64,000 bases of DNA from contig CAWELC010000006.1 of NCBI GenBank assembly GCA_963809875.1, forward strand, positions 310,001-374,000, written 5' to 3'. Position numbers and translations under genes: made by a program. The notes under the pieces were generated by a model. The model saw only the letters and a list, made by a program, of their open reading frames with translations, was not told the DNA's origin and ran no database searches. The stretch is from JAFGAS01 sp963809875. Lineage in GTDB: Bacteria > Desulfobacterota > Zymogenia > Zymogenales > Zymogenaceae. Every line of letters starts with the position of its first letter. The first letter of the stretch is position 1. Of the stretch, positions 25,504 to 34,036 are shown one piece after another.

Positions 25504-26277
25504 ATGATGAGATATTTAAGGCGCGGCGTTATCGCGGTTATCCCTTTTTCCGGCATCATCTCGATGAAGTCGGTGGCCCCCATCGTGGAGCTTATCGAGT
25601 ATGCCGAAAAGGCCCCGCGGATCAGGGGGGTCCTGTTGAATCTCTCCAGCCAGGGGGGATCGGTCACCGCCACCGAGGTGCTGGTCATGGCGCTTGCCCG
25701 CCTGAAGGAGAAAAAGCCGCTCTTTGTCTGGACGACCATGGCCGCGTCCGGCGGCTACTACGCGGCCTCGGTGGCAGACAGGATCATGGCCGTGCCGTCT
25801 GCCGTCATCGGCAGCATCGGCGTGATCTTTATCAAGCCGGACATCTCGGCCCTCATGAGCCGGCTCGGGGTGAAGATCGAGGTCCTGAAAGAGGGTGCGC
25901 TCAAGGACGACACCCTGTTCACCAGGAAGATGACGCCTGCCGGCAGAAAGAAGATCGAGGCGATCAACCGGGAGGTCTACGACGATTTCGTGGGCGCGGT
26001 CGCCCGGGGGAGAAGGCTTGACGAGAAGGCCGTGAGAAAGATCGCCACGGGCGAGGTCTTCACCGCCCGGCGGGCAAAGGAGCTGGGGCTGGTGGACGAG
26101 CTGTGCGACCTGCGCGCGGCGACCGAGGCCCTGGCCAGGGAGGCCGGCGTGAAGCCCCGACGGGTCATCCAGCTGCGGACGAGGCGCCCCTACCTCTATT
26201 CGCTTTTGGACCGGGGGGTGCGCACGGCCGTTGCCGAGGCGATCAACGAGATCTTCGGGCCGGGCGTCTACTACTAG
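25504..26277 (+). CDS. SppA-like S49 family serine protease
   Basis: 257 residues of the signal-peptide-peptidase A family, half-length type. The catalytic serine is in MAASGGYYAAS (S82), and K134 in LKEGALKDD fits the catalytic lysine of the Ser/Lys dyad. The oxyanion/N-terminal block IRGVLLNLSSQGGSV (near residue 40) is typical. There is no clear membrane anchor: the N-terminus MMRYLRRGVIAVIPFSG is only weakly hydrophobic. Likely degrades cleaved signal peptides or membrane protein fragments. The tandem methyltransferase genes begin 51 bp downstream on the same strand. Confidence 0.88.
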   Translation: MMRYLRRGVIAVIPFSGIISMKSVAPIVELIEYAEKAPRIRGVLLNLSSQGGSVTATEVLVMALARLKEKKPLFVWTTMAASGGYYAASVADRIMAVPSAVIGSIGVIFIKPDISALMSRLGVKIEVLKEGALKDDTLFTRKMTPAGRKKIEAINREVYDDFVGAVARGRRLDEKAVRKIATGEVFTARRAKELGLVDELCDLRAATEALAREAGVKPRRVIQLRTRRPYLYSLLDRGVRTAVAEAINEIFGPGVYY

Positions 26278-26328
26278 GATTTGACTAACCAGTCCGTATT
26301 CCCGGACAAATTTCCCGGGGTGTAGGTT

Positions 26329-27204
26329 ATGAACGAGATAGAAAAGAAGCTCGCAGCCGACGTCGTGCTGTTTGACGGCGCGATGGGCACCATGCTCATG
26401 GAGCGGGGGATAAAGGCGGGCGAGACCTCCGAGACGTGGGTCCTGGACCACCCCGACGATATCGCCGCCGTCCATAAGGCCTACTTTGCCGCCGGGGCCG
26501 ACGTCGCGACGACCGCCACCTTTGGGGCCACCTCGATCAAGCTCGCTCACTACAAGCTCTCCGACCGGGCGGCCGAGATCAACCGGAAAGGCGCCGAGCT
26601 CGCCGTGAAGTCGCGCCCGGCCGGAAAATTCGTCGCCGGGGACATCGGCCCCACGGGAAAGCTCCTGAAACCGGCCGGGGACGCCGACGAGGCGATGCTG
26701 GCGGAAGCCTTCACCCGGCAGGCCCTGGCGCTGGCCGAGGGCGGGGTGGACTTTCTGATCATCGAGACGATGATGGACGTAAACGAGGCCCTCATCGCGC
26801 TGGCGGCCGCCAAATCGACGGGGCTTCCGGTATTCGTGACGGTCTCGTTCACAAAGAAGCCGCGGGGATACTTCACCATCATGGGAAACAAACCGGGAGA
26901 CTCGGCCCGGGCGCTGGCCGGGGCGGGCGCCGCCGCGGTGGGGACCAACTGCTCGCTGAGGATCGCCGACATGGTCGACGTCGTGGCCGAGATGGCCGAC
27001 GCCGTCAATATCCCGATCATCGCGCAGCCCAACGCCGGCAATCCCGAAACGGAGCACGGCGTGACGACCTATATCGACGGCCCGGAGGTCTACGGGCGGA
27101 TGACGCCCGACCTGATCCGCGCCGGGGCGCGGGTGGTTGGGGGATGCTGCGGCACCACCCCCGAGACGATTCGCCTGATGCGGCAGGCCATCGACAAGCT
27201 GTAA
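26329..27204 (+). CDS. Homocysteine S-methyltransferase family protein, copy 1
   Basis: 291 residues, TIM barrel related to the N-terminal domain of methionine synthase. Motifs: LFDGAMGTML (near residue 14), FGATSIKL, AGDIGPTG (near residue 104), GTNC (zinc ligand, near residue 208) and GGCCGTTP (near residue 275, two zinc ligands). It lacks the folate, cobalamin and activation domains of MetH, so it could use methyl groups delivered by a corrinoid protein, S-methylmethionine or another donor; the acceptor is probably homocysteine or another thiol. A second copy starts 49 bp after its stop and about 78 percent of residues agree by eye. Confidence 0.88.
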   Translation: MNEIEKKLAADVVLFDGAMGTMLMERGIKAGETSETWVLDHPDDIAAVHKAYFAAGADVATTATFGATSIKLAHYKLSDRAAEINRKGAELAVKSRPAGKFVAGDIGPTGKLLKPAGDADEAMLAEAFTRQALALAEGGVDFLIIETMMDVNEALIALAAAKSTGLPVFVTVSFTKKPRGYFTIMGNKPGDSARALAGAGAAAVGTNCSLRIADMVDVVAEMADAVNIPIIAQPNAGNPETEHGVTTYIDGPEVYGRMTPDLIRAGARVVGGCCGTTPETIRLMRQAIDKL

Positions 27205-27253
27205 TCCATATGAGGCGGAGATGTCCCCGGAAAACCGGGCGCGATGCAACACA

Positions 27254-28129
27254 ATGAACGAGATGGAAAGGAAGCTCGCAACCGACATCCTGCTGTTTGA
27301 CGGCGCGTGGGGCACCATGCTCATGGAGCGGGGGATGAAGGCGGGCGAGACCCCCGAGGCCTGGATACTTCAACGCCCGGACGACATCGCGTCGGTCCAT
27401 AAGACCTATTTTGACGCCGGGGCCGACATCGTGACCAGTGCCACCCTCGGGGCGACGTCCTTGAAGCTCGCGCACTGGGGCCTTGCCGGCAAAACCGCCG
27501 AGATCAACAGGCGGGGGGCCGAGCTCGCCGTGAAGTCGCGCCCGGCCGGAAAATTCGTCGCGGGGGACATCGGGTCCGCGGGAAAGCTGCTCGCGCCCGC
27601 CGGGGACGCCGACGAGAAGGCGCTGGCCGAGGCATTCACCGTCCAGGCGTTTGCCCTGGCCGAAGGCGGGGTTGACCTCTTCATTATCGAGACGATGATA
27701 GACGTACGGGAGGCCCTTATCGCGCTTTCGGCCGCCCGCACAACGGGCCTTCCCGTATTCGTGACGATCTCGTTTAACAAGAAGCCCCGGGGCTTCTTCA
27801 CCATCATGGGAAACAAGCCCGGCGACTCCGCCCGGGCGCTGAGCGATGCGGGCGCGGCGGCGGTGGGGACAAACTGCAGCCTTCGGATCGGCGACATGGT
27901 CGACGTCGTGGCCGAGATGGCGCAGGCCGCCGATATCCCGATCATCGCGCAGCCCAACGCGGGCAATCCCGAGGTCGAGCGCGGCGTGACGAGCTTTGCC
28001 GACGGCCCGGAGGTCTACGCCGAGCGGACGCCCGACCTGATCAGGGCGGGCGCTCGGATCGTCGGGGGGTGCTGCGGCACCACTCCCGAGACAACCAGGC
28101 GGATGAGGGAGGCCATCGATAACCTGTAG
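27254..28129 (+). CDS. Homocysteine S-methyltransferase family protein, copy 2
   Basis: 291 residues, tandem paralogue of the preceding gene. The zinc ligands (GTNC and GGCCGTTP) are kept. Two conserved positions differ from copy 1: DGAMGT is DGAWGT and GDIGPTG is GDIGSAG, both in barrel loops that face the active site in relatives, suggesting a different methyl donor or substrate. Start ATG at 27254 (MNEMERK) matches copy 1 (MNEIEKK); an earlier in-frame ATG lies in the spacer. Same-strand, probably cotranscribed. Confidence 0.86.
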   Translation: MNEMERKLATDILLFDGAWGTMLMERGMKAGETPEAWILQRPDDIASVHKTYFDAGADIVTSATLGATSLKLAHWGLAGKTAEINRRGAELAVKSRPAGKFVAGDIGSAGKLLAPAGDADEKALAEAFTVQAFALAEGGVDLFIIETMIDVREALIALSAARTTGLPVFVTISFNKKPRGFFTIMGNKPGDSARALSDAGAAAVGTNCSLRIGDMVDVVAEMAQAADIPIIAQPNAGNPEVERGVTSFADGPEVYAERTPDLIRAGARIVGGCCGTTPETTRRMREAIDNL

Positions 28130-28215
28130 GTCTCGCGCGGCAACTCCGTAAAACTGAAATTATCTGCGGCACCGATACCAGCGGTCATCTACACCACAAT
28201 CAGGAGGACACGTAC

Positions 28216-29715
28216 ATGGCGGACAAAAGCATCTTCAGAAAACCGATCGATGCAAATCACATCCTCAAAGGGCTCTCCACCGATGAGCTGCGCGACCTCG
28301 CGAAGAAGGACGAGCGTACCACGAGACACGGAAGCGCCGCCTACATCAGCGTCGTGAGAAATCGTTCTGCCAAGTTCACCGATGTCGTCTTCGGGGACCC
28401 CACGCCCGAACAGGAAAAGATCATCAAGGACGTTCAGGAATACCTCACGTGGAAGACGATGATCCAGGTGGATCGAGATATGTGCATCAACCCCGACCAT
28501 GTGATCTCCTGCCGGCTCCTCATCACCGAAGAGTACGCCCGCATCGCGTATATGTGGAACGAGACGCTGTTCGAGCCGAAGGACCCGAAACGGGAGCCCG
28601 AGCAGATCTCCATCTACGTGCCGGAATGGCGCGAGCGCAAGGTCCTCGTCCAGCCGGACCTCGGGGTCACGTATATCCTCGGCACCGACTATCTGGGAGA
28701 GAACAAGAAGGCCCACCTGAGAATGGGGATGTACCGGGCCAAGAAAAAAGGAGGGCTGGGGCTGCACGCGGGCAGCAAGATCATCAACGTCAAGACCAAG
28801 GACGGAAAGCTCATCAGCAGGGGGGCAATCCTCTTCGGGCTCTCGGGCACGGGCAAGACGTCGCTCTCCTGCCACAACCACGGGCTTACCGGCGACGAGG
28901 GGATCGTCATCCGGCAGGACGACGTCATCTTCATGCAGCCGGATATGTACTGCGTGGGCACCGAGCGCAACTACTACATCAAGACCGAGGGGCTGGAGCC
29001 GAAGGGTCAGCCTCTTCTCTATGCGGCGGCAACCTCAAAGCGCGCCATCCTCGAGAACATATGGGTGGACCGCGACGGTTCGGTCGACTTCTTCGATTCC
29101 CGGATCACCAGCAACGGCCGGTGCGTCGTCTACCGGGAGGACGTGGGCTATACCGACAAGGACATCGACCTGCCGAAGGCGGATATCGTCATCTTCATCA
29201 CCCGCCGGAACGACATCGTCCCGCCGGTGGCGCGACTGAACCCGGAGCAGGGGGCGGCCTTCTTCATGCTGGGGGAGTCGATCGAGACCTCCGCGGGCGA
29301 CCCGACCCAGGCCGGCAAATCCAAGCGCGTCGTGGGGACCAACCCGTTCATCGTCGGTGACGAGGCCGAGGAGGGCAACATCTTCATGAAGTTCCTGCGC
29401 GGCAACCCGGACTGCGAGTGCTTCCTCATGAACACCGGGCGCGTCGGCGGGCCGGACGGGGAGAAGATCACCGTCACGGACTCCGCGGCGATCATGCGCG
29501 AGATCGCCCGGGGCGAGATCGAGTGGGAAAAGGACCCCCACTGGGGCTACGAGGTGGCCAAGTCGGTGCCCGGTATTGACATCAAGCGGTTTGACCCGCA
29601 CCGCTTCTACGACGACAAGGAGTACCGTCGCCTCACGGAGGTGCTGAGGAAGGAGCGGGAGGCCTGGCTGGCCAAGTTCGCAAACCTGGACCCGGATATC
29701 CTCTCGGCGATTTAG
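28216..29715 (+). CDS. pckA: Phosphoenolpyruvate carboxykinase (ATP)
   Basis: Converts oxaloacetate and ATP to phosphoenolpyruvate, CO2 and ADP, linking the citrate cycle to gluconeogenesis. 499 residues. The kinase-1 P-loop is GLSGTGKTSLS (near residue 214), with the kinase-2 region around RQDDVIFMQPD (near residue 234), and the substrate-site DFFDSRITSNGRCVVYRE region near residue 292. Lacks the first about 40 residues of the E. coli enzyme but otherwise aligns throughout. AGGAGG lies about 9 bases before the ATG. Alone in its transcription unit by position. Confidence 0.95.
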   Translation: MADKSIFRKPIDANHILKGLSTDELRDLAKKDERTTRHGSAAYISVVRNRSAKFTDVVFGDPTPEQEKIIKDVQEYLTWKTMIQVDRDMCINPDHVISCRLLITEEYARIAYMWNETLFEPKDPKREPEQISIYVPEWRERKVLVQPDLGVTYILGTDYLGENKKAHLRMGMYRAKKKGGLGLHAGSKIINVKTKDGKLISRGAILFGLSGTGKTSLSCHNHGLTGDEGIVIRQDDVIFMQPDMYCVGTERNYYIKTEGLEPKGQPLLYAAATSKRAILENIWVDRDGSVDFFDSRITSNGRCVVYREDVGYTDKDIDLPKADIVIFITRRNDIVPPVARLNPEQGAAFFMLGESIETSAGDPTQAGKSKRVVGTNPFIVGDEAEEGNIFMKFLRGNPDCECFLMNTGRVGGPDGEKITVTDSAAIMREIARGEIEWEKDPHWGYEVAKSVPGIDIKRFDPHRFYDDKEYRRLTEVLRKEREAWLAKFANLDPDILSAI

Positions 29716-29877
29716 AGTAGGGGGAGCATACGTGAGACTGCGGGGGGGATTAAGTGCCCCCCGTTTCATTTGAACTTGACGCGACCGCGTCTCCGGACCC
29801 GTGGCACCCGTACAGGCCGATTCGCGCGGGAGCGGCGGGCCCGTCTTCTATGAGGACTATCGTTGGAGGAACCGAAA

Positions 29878-30201
29878 ATGATAAGCCGAATTTGGCACGG
29901 TTGGACAAGCCGTGAAAACGCGGATGCCTACGAAGCGCTGCTGCGCTCCGAAGTCTTTGTCGGGATCGCGCGACGCGCCATCAAGGGGTATCGTGGAATA
30001 CACCTGCTCCGCCGGGACATCAGTGATGGTGTCGAGTTCGTGACAATCATGTGGTTCGACTCGCTGGAGGCTGTGCGGGCCTTTGCCGGGGAGGATTACG
30101 AGGCCGCCGTTGTGCCTCCCGCCGCCCGGAAGCTTCTGTCGCGATTTGACGACCGGTCGGCCCACTACGAGGTTATCGAGCACCGCGATGAGCGTGACTG
30201 A
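29878..30201 (+). CDS. Antibiotic biosynthesis monooxygenase (ABM)-type small protein
   Basis: 107 residues, dimeric alpha/beta barrel type: opening ISRIWHGWTSRENADAYEAL, then FVTIMWFDSLEAVRAFAG, which is the usual ferredoxin-like fold pattern of ABM-domain proteins. Members act on heme, quinones or small oxidised compounds, or serve as stress proteins. GGAGG stands 6 bases before ATG 29878. Confidence 0.72.
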   Translation: MISRIWHGWTSRENADAYEALLRSEVFVGIARRAIKGYRGIHLLRRDISDGVEFVTIMWFDSLEAVRAFAGEDYEAAVVPPAARKLLSRFDDRSAHYEVIEHRDERD

Positions 30202-30246
30202 CGCTGCGGGCCGGTCTCGGCGATCATCGTACCCTTCACTATTTTT

Positions 30247-30990
30247 ATGGTGAGCAGGATGAAAAATAAGAAGAAAAGGACCGCGACTTCTCAGATTACC
30301 CGCCAGGAATTTCCGATGGACGAGCTGGCGCCGGCATCTTTGATCACCGACGAGGCATCTCTCAACCTGGTAAAGAAACAGCACCCCGACTGGGATCCGA
30401 ACGGCTATGTCTCGATCACCGAGCTCAACAAGCTCAGGCACAAGCAGGTCGAGCGGATGCTGAAGAAGGAGAGGGGTGAGATGACCGACCTTGAACGGGA
30501 GGTCCTCAAAAGCATCAGGAACGCGGAGATCCTCTCCCGGAACGTGGAGAAGGACTTCCCGGAGCACGACACCTTCGGACAGCGGATCGCCGATCACGTC
30601 GCGTCGTTCGGGGGGAGCTGGAAGTTCATCGGCATATTCGGCGGCTTCATCCTGATCTGGATCTCCATCAACGTCTACGTCCTCTTCCATCGGACCTTCG
30701 ACCCGTATCCCTTCATCCTCCTGAACCTGATCCTCTCGTGCCTGGCCGCGATACAGGCCCCGGTCATCATGATGAGCCAGAACAGGCAGGAGGCCAAGGA
30801 CCGGACCCGATCCGAGAACGACTACCGGGTGAACCTCAAGGCGGAGATCGAGATCAAGCAGCTCCACGAGAAGCTCGACCATATCATCATCCACCACAAC
30901 CGCCGCATCCTCGAGATCCAGCAGCTGCAGATAGATATGCTGGACGAAATCATCGACACGCTCCACAAAAAGGGGGCCAAGAAGAAGTAG
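30247..30990 (+). CDS. DUF1003 family inner-membrane protein
   Basis: 247 residues. The DUF1003 core runs from about residue 105: RIADHVASFGGSWKFIGIF, two membrane helices (FIGIFGGFILIWISINVYV and PFILLNLILSCLAAIQAPVI), and the characteristic MMSQNRQEAKDR with NDYRVNLKAE after it, then a coiled coil. The N-terminal 100 residues, with TDLEREVLKSI, are a cytoplasmic extension. Function of the family unknown. Start ambiguous between 30247 and 30259. Confidence 0.85.
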   Translation: MVSRMKNKKKRTATSQITRQEFPMDELAPASLITDEASLNLVKKQHPDWDPNGYVSITELNKLRHKQVERMLKKERGEMTDLEREVLKSIRNAEILSRNVEKDFPEHDTFGQRIADHVASFGGSWKFIGIFGGFILIWISINVYVLFHRTFDPYPFILLNLILSCLAAIQAPVIMMSQNRQEAKDRTRSENDYRVNLKAEIEIKQLHEKLDHIIIHHNRRILEIQQLQIDMLDEIIDTLHKKGAKKK

Positions 30991-31011
30991 TCCCGGAATG
31001 AAGGAGTTTGT

Positions 31012-31085
31012 GAATTAAGGGGACACAATACTTAATTAGTATCCTGAATTAATGGTTATAATTAAGTATTGTGTCCCCTTAATTC
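31012..31085. repeat. GGGGACAC hairpin element, AAGGGG form
   Basis: Arms AATTAAGGGGACACAATACT and AGTATTGTGTCCCCTTAATT, perfect complements with a short central loop. Shortest copy, 74 bp. Confidence 0.85.
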
Positions 31086-31111
31086 AAGTTAGGACCCGGA
31101 GGAGGGAGTTA

Positions 31112-31970
31112 ATGGATCAGAAACCGTATATTGTCACCGGGCGCCAACGCCGGCATCGGCAAGGCGATCGCCCATGCGCTGGCGGGCATGGGCCGGCGCG
31201 TCGTGATGGTGAGCCGCGACCCCGAAAAGGGGAGGGCAGCCGCCGACGAGGTGCGCGCGGCAACGGGGAGCCGCGCGGTGGAGCTCGTCGTCGGAAGCCT
31301 CAATACGGTCGCCGATGCCCGCGCGCTCGGCGAGACGATCAGGGGCAGATATCCCGCGATCGACTGTCTGATCAACAACGCCGGGGTCTGGATGACCAGG
31401 AAGGTCCTCAACGCCGACGGGATCGAGACGACGTTCATGGTCAACCACCTGGGGCCGTTCATCCTGACGAACCTGCTGCTGCCCAGCCTCGCGGCGGCGG
31501 GGCGCGCCCGTGTGGTCAACGTCAACGCGGGACTCTACGTCTTCGGCGGGCTCGACCTCGAACGGACGCCCTCCGGGGCCGACTTTGGCCGGTTTCGGAC
31601 CTACTGCAACTCAAAGCAGGCCAACCTCCTCTTTACCGTGGAGCTTGCCCGGCGGCTCGGGGCAGGCGGCGCGACGGTGACCGTGACGGTCAATGCGCTG
31701 CACCCCGGCGTGATCAAGACCGGGCTGGCGCAGGGAGACGCGCGCGGAGCCCTCGGCGCGGCCATCATCCTGTGGAAGCACTTCATGAAGACGCCCGAAG
31801 AGGGGGCGGCGGCGCCCGTATGGCTTGCCACGGCCCCGGAGCTCGAAGGGGTGTCGGGGAGGTTCTTCAACCTGACGAAAGAAAGGAAGATCCTGCCCAA
31901 GGGAAAAGACCCCGACATGGCGGCGCGGCTGTGGGAATTGAGCGAGCGGCTGAGCGGGGTGGGGGGGTAA
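31112..31970 (+). CDS. Short-chain dehydrogenase/reductase, one frameshift
   Basis: About 286 residues, retinol-dehydrogenase-like. The start MDQKPYIVTG is followed, after deletion of one base from a GGG run at 31139-31141, by ANAGIGKAIAHALAG, the NADP-binding glycine motif. INNAGVWM and YCNSK (the catalytic Tyr and Lys) are present. The usual catalytic serine, expected in VVNVSS, reads VVNVNA, so the Ser is replaced; activity may be changed or lost. GGAGGAGGGAG precedes the ATG. Substrate unknown. Confidence 0.82.
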
Positions 31971-32027
31971 TATCGCATTATTGACGGGCGACCGCCGGAA
32001 TGAATCGACTACTCATAACCTGCCGAG

Positions 32028-32064
32028 CTGCAAACGGGCGGCATGAATGCCGCCCCTACGAATG
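32028..32064. repeat. GGGCGGC hairpin repeat with CCCCTACG tail
   Basis: CTGCAAACGGGCGGCATGAA followed by TGCCGCCCCTACGAATG; near-identical to the unit at 23457. Confidence 0.7.
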
Positions 32065-32107
32065 GAAGTGACGCCCGCCGCAGACGTGAGTGGATCATGC
32101 TACTACC

Positions 32108-32150
32108 GTCATTGCGAGGGAGTGAAACGACCGAAGCAATCCCCTGATCC
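32108..32150. repeat. CATTGCGAGG repeat
   Basis: GTCATTGCGAGGGAGTGAAA then CGACCGAAGCAATCCCC: ends pair as ATTGCG and a degenerate GCAATC. Widespread intergenic repeat type; relatives at 9839 and 62545. It directly abuts the hairpin element at 32151. Confidence 0.65.
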
Positions 32151-32231
32151 GAATTACGGGGACACGTACCTAATTAATGCGTACTCCGTTTAAGTCAAGA
32201 AATGGTAATTAGGTACGTGTCCCCGTAATTC
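32151..32231. repeat. GGGGACAC hairpin element, ACGGGG form
   Basis: Arms AATTACGGGGACACGTACCT and AGGTACGTGTCCCCGTAATT are perfect complements. The middle (GTACTCCGTTTAAGTCAAGA) is identical but for one nearby base to the copy at 37463, suggesting recent spread of this version. Confidence 0.85.
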
Positions 32232-32305
32232 CGTTCACCCAAGAAACCACCGACCTGCAAATGTAGGTGACGCCCTTAGCGGAAATAGCCGGCCTGTCGT
32301 TTCCC

Positions 32306-32334
32306 TTGACATCCTACCTACTAGTAGGTAGAAT
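32306..32334 (+). promoter_or_regulatory. tetR promoter with a palindromic operator in the spacer
   Basis: TTGACA (32306-32311), 17 bp, TAGAAT (32329-32334). A perfect 18-bp palindrome, CTACCTACTAGTAGGTAG (32314-32331), lies between the two boxes and overlaps the -10. A variant is at 32955. Confidence 0.75.
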
Positions 32335-32372
32335 AGTAGTTAGAGAGAAAGTCAAACAAGGTGCAACACATA

Positions 32373-32936
32373 ATGGAAGACAGAAAGACGCAAATACTGG
32401 ATATCGCCGAGGAGCTGATGCTTTCGGGCAGCTACAACAGCTTCAGCTACAACGATATCTCAAAGCAGCTGGGCATCACCAAGGCCAGCGTCCACCACCA
32501 CTTCCCCACGAAGGAAGACCTGGGGGTGGCGGTCTGTGAGCGCCTGCACCGGGCGATGCACGATTACCTGTCGGGCGTCGACGCGGCCGGCGGCACGCCC
32601 GGCAAAAAAGTCGAGATGTACACGGGGCTCCTCCGCCTTTTCCTGGACAAGAAGACCCGGATCTGTCCCTTCGGCATCATGGAGGCCGAATACAACGTCA
32701 TCCCCCAGCGCATGAGGCAGTGCCTCCGACAGATGTACGACGACATGTCATCCTGGCTGACCGAGGTTGTTAGACAGGGACGGCAGCAGGGGAGTTTCCG
32801 GTACGAGGGGGAGCCGCGGGATCAGGCGCTCTTGATCATGTGCGCGCTGCAGGGGTCGCTCCAGATTTCGCGGCTTTTGGGAGAGGATCGGATGAGTGAC
32901 GTCGCCGGCCGGCTCATGGAGTCGATGGCCGGTTAA
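32373..32936 (+). CDS. TetR/AcrR family transcriptional regulator
   Basis: 187 residues. Helix-turn-helix: TQILDIAEELMLSGSYNSFS then YNDISKQLGITKASVHHHFP and KEDLG. The cysteine/methionine-rich middle (KTRICPFGIMEAEYNVIP) is like AcuR/NemR-type regulators, but the inducer is not inferred. ATG at 32373 is used; a GTG at 32361 is in frame. Palindromic sites lie in its own promoter and upstream of the membrane protein gene at 33079, so it probably controls both. Confidence 0.88.
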   Translation: MEDRKTQILDIAEELMLSGSYNSFSYNDISKQLGITKASVHHHFPTKEDLGVAVCERLHRAMHDYLSGVDAAGGTPGKKVEMYTGLLRLFLDKKTRICPFGIMEAEYNVIPQRMRQCLRQMYDDMSSWLTEVVRQGRQQGSFRYEGEPRDQALLIMCALQGSLQISRLLGEDRMSDVAGRLMESMAG

Positions 32937-32954
32937 TTTTTTTCGGTACGTTCC

Positions 32955-32972
32955 CTATCTACTGATAGGTAG
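32955..32972. promoter_or_regulatory. Second TetR-type palindrome, before the membrane protein gene
   Basis: CTATCTACTGATAGGTAG: 15 of 18 positions agree with the operator at 32314-32331, and the symmetry is mostly kept. It lies 106 bp before the ATG at 33079. Confidence 0.6.
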
Positions 32973-33078
32973 GTGCGGAACCGCCGAGGGTCTCTTTCAT
33001 TCGATCGTTTTAAGGGGCGCGTCACGGTGATTGCGTCCCGGGATCTCTACGCCGGATGTCTTTAACGGAGGTAGAAAG

Positions 33079-33501
33079 ATGGACTTTGAAATTGGACGTA
33101 TACTGCTGGCTACACTCGTGGCCTCGGTGGTCTGGTTCGTGCTGGGGTGGGTCCTCTACATGAACCCGATGGTGGCCAAGATCTACAAGTCGTTTGAAGA
33201 CAAGGGGAAGGTCAAGAAGTGGAAGAGCATGGGCGCGATGATGGGGTTTCTGATCCTCATTATCGTGATACAGACCTTCTTCTGGGCCGTGGTCTACGCG
33301 TTCATCAAACCGGTGCTGCCGGCGATGATGGTGGCCGCGGGTCTCGTCTTCGGGCTCATCCTCGTGGTCACCAAGAACATCCCCAAGTTCCTGGACATGC
33401 ACCTCGGGGCTCTTCACCCGAGCAGGCTCTTGACCATCGAGCTGGTCAACGGGATCATCTCGAGCTTCGCGATCGGCCTGGTCTACGCATGGCTGATTTA
33501 G
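33079..33501 (+). CDS. Small four-helix membrane protein (DUF1761-like)
   Basis: 140 residues. Hydrophobic helices at about 7-27, 52-72, 78-97 and 118-138, with FVLGWVLYMNPMVAKIY after the first helix, resembling the DUF1761 group; LVNGIISSFAIGLVYAW ends the protein. GGAGG lies 9 bases before the ATG. The upstream palindrome matches that of the preceding tetR gene; likely target of that regulator. Confidence 0.72.
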   Translation: MDFEIGRILLATLVASVVWFVLGWVLYMNPMVAKIYKSFEDKGKVKKWKSMGAMMGFLILIIVIQTFFWAVVYAFIKPVLPAMMVAAGLVFGLILVVTKNIPKFLDMHLGALHPSRLLTIELVNGIISSFAIGLVYAWLI

Positions 33502-33565
33502 GGCGATGAAAATCCGGCCATACGAACAGAGGCCACGCTATTCGGGGCGGCTTACAAGCCGCCCC

Positions 33566-33646
33566 GAATTACGGGGACACATACCTAATCATCATCCCTT
33601 TGCCTAAACAGAATGCTTACTCATTACGTATGTGTCCCCGTTATTC
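33566..33646. repeat. GGGGACAC hairpin element, ACGGGG form, partly degenerate
   Basis: Arms AATTACGGGGACACATACCT and ATACGTAATG-type right arm (ACGTATGTGTCCCCGTTATT). Some mismatches. Together with the copy at 33946 it brackets the small gene at 33650. Confidence 0.75.
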
Positions 33647-33649
33647 GCG

Positions 33650-33907
33650 TTACTCCCCTTTTGTCGAGGACTCCTTGCGTTTGCGTGCGATTGCCTCGGC
33701 GATGATCTTGACAAGCCCGATCACCAGCGGAAAGAGCGAGAGGGCCCAGATGAACACGAGGGCCATGCCGACGAGACGAACGAACGGGTTGACCGCGCCT
33801 TCCTCCCCGGAAATAACCATACTGACAATGATCGACAAAAAGAGGAGTATAAGCGGCACCGACAACATGTACCACCCGATTTTCATCAATTTTCTTCCCG
33901 AGATCAT
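33650..33907 (-). CDS. Small membrane protein between two hairpin elements
   Basis: 85 residues, two hydrophobic helices (about 11-33 and 44-66) with a basic tail (IARKRKESSTKGE). GAGAGGA precedes the ATG by 7 bases. Immediately flanked on both sides by GGGGACAC hairpins. Function unknown. Confidence 0.6.
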   Translation of the reverse strand: MISGRKLMKIGWYMLSVPLILLFLSIIVSMVISGEEGAVNPFVRLVGMALVFIWALSLFPLVIGLVKIIAEAIARKRKESSTKGE

Positions 33908-33945
33908 CGCGCGTCCTCTCTATCTTACTATCGTCCCTACCTAGC

Positions 33946-34026
33946 GAATTACGGGGACACGTACCTAATTACTGTTTCTACACTTAAACAGAATGCCTAC
34001 TAATTAGGTACGTGTCCCCGTAATTC
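33946..34026. repeat. GGGGACAC hairpin element, ACGGGG form
   Basis: Arms AATTACGGGGACACGTACCT and AGGTACGTGTCCCCGTAATT; middle (CTTAAACAGAATGCCTACTA) resembles that of the copy at 33566. Confidence 0.85.
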
Positions 34027-34036
34027 TCCCACGCCC

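Noticed and set aside
25516..27324. A 602-codon minus-strand open frame across the SppA-like and homocysteine methyltransferase genes
   Set aside because: It is antisense to clearly real genes, has no ribosome site and a composition (His, Arg, Gly rich) typical of antisense to GC-rich coding DNA.
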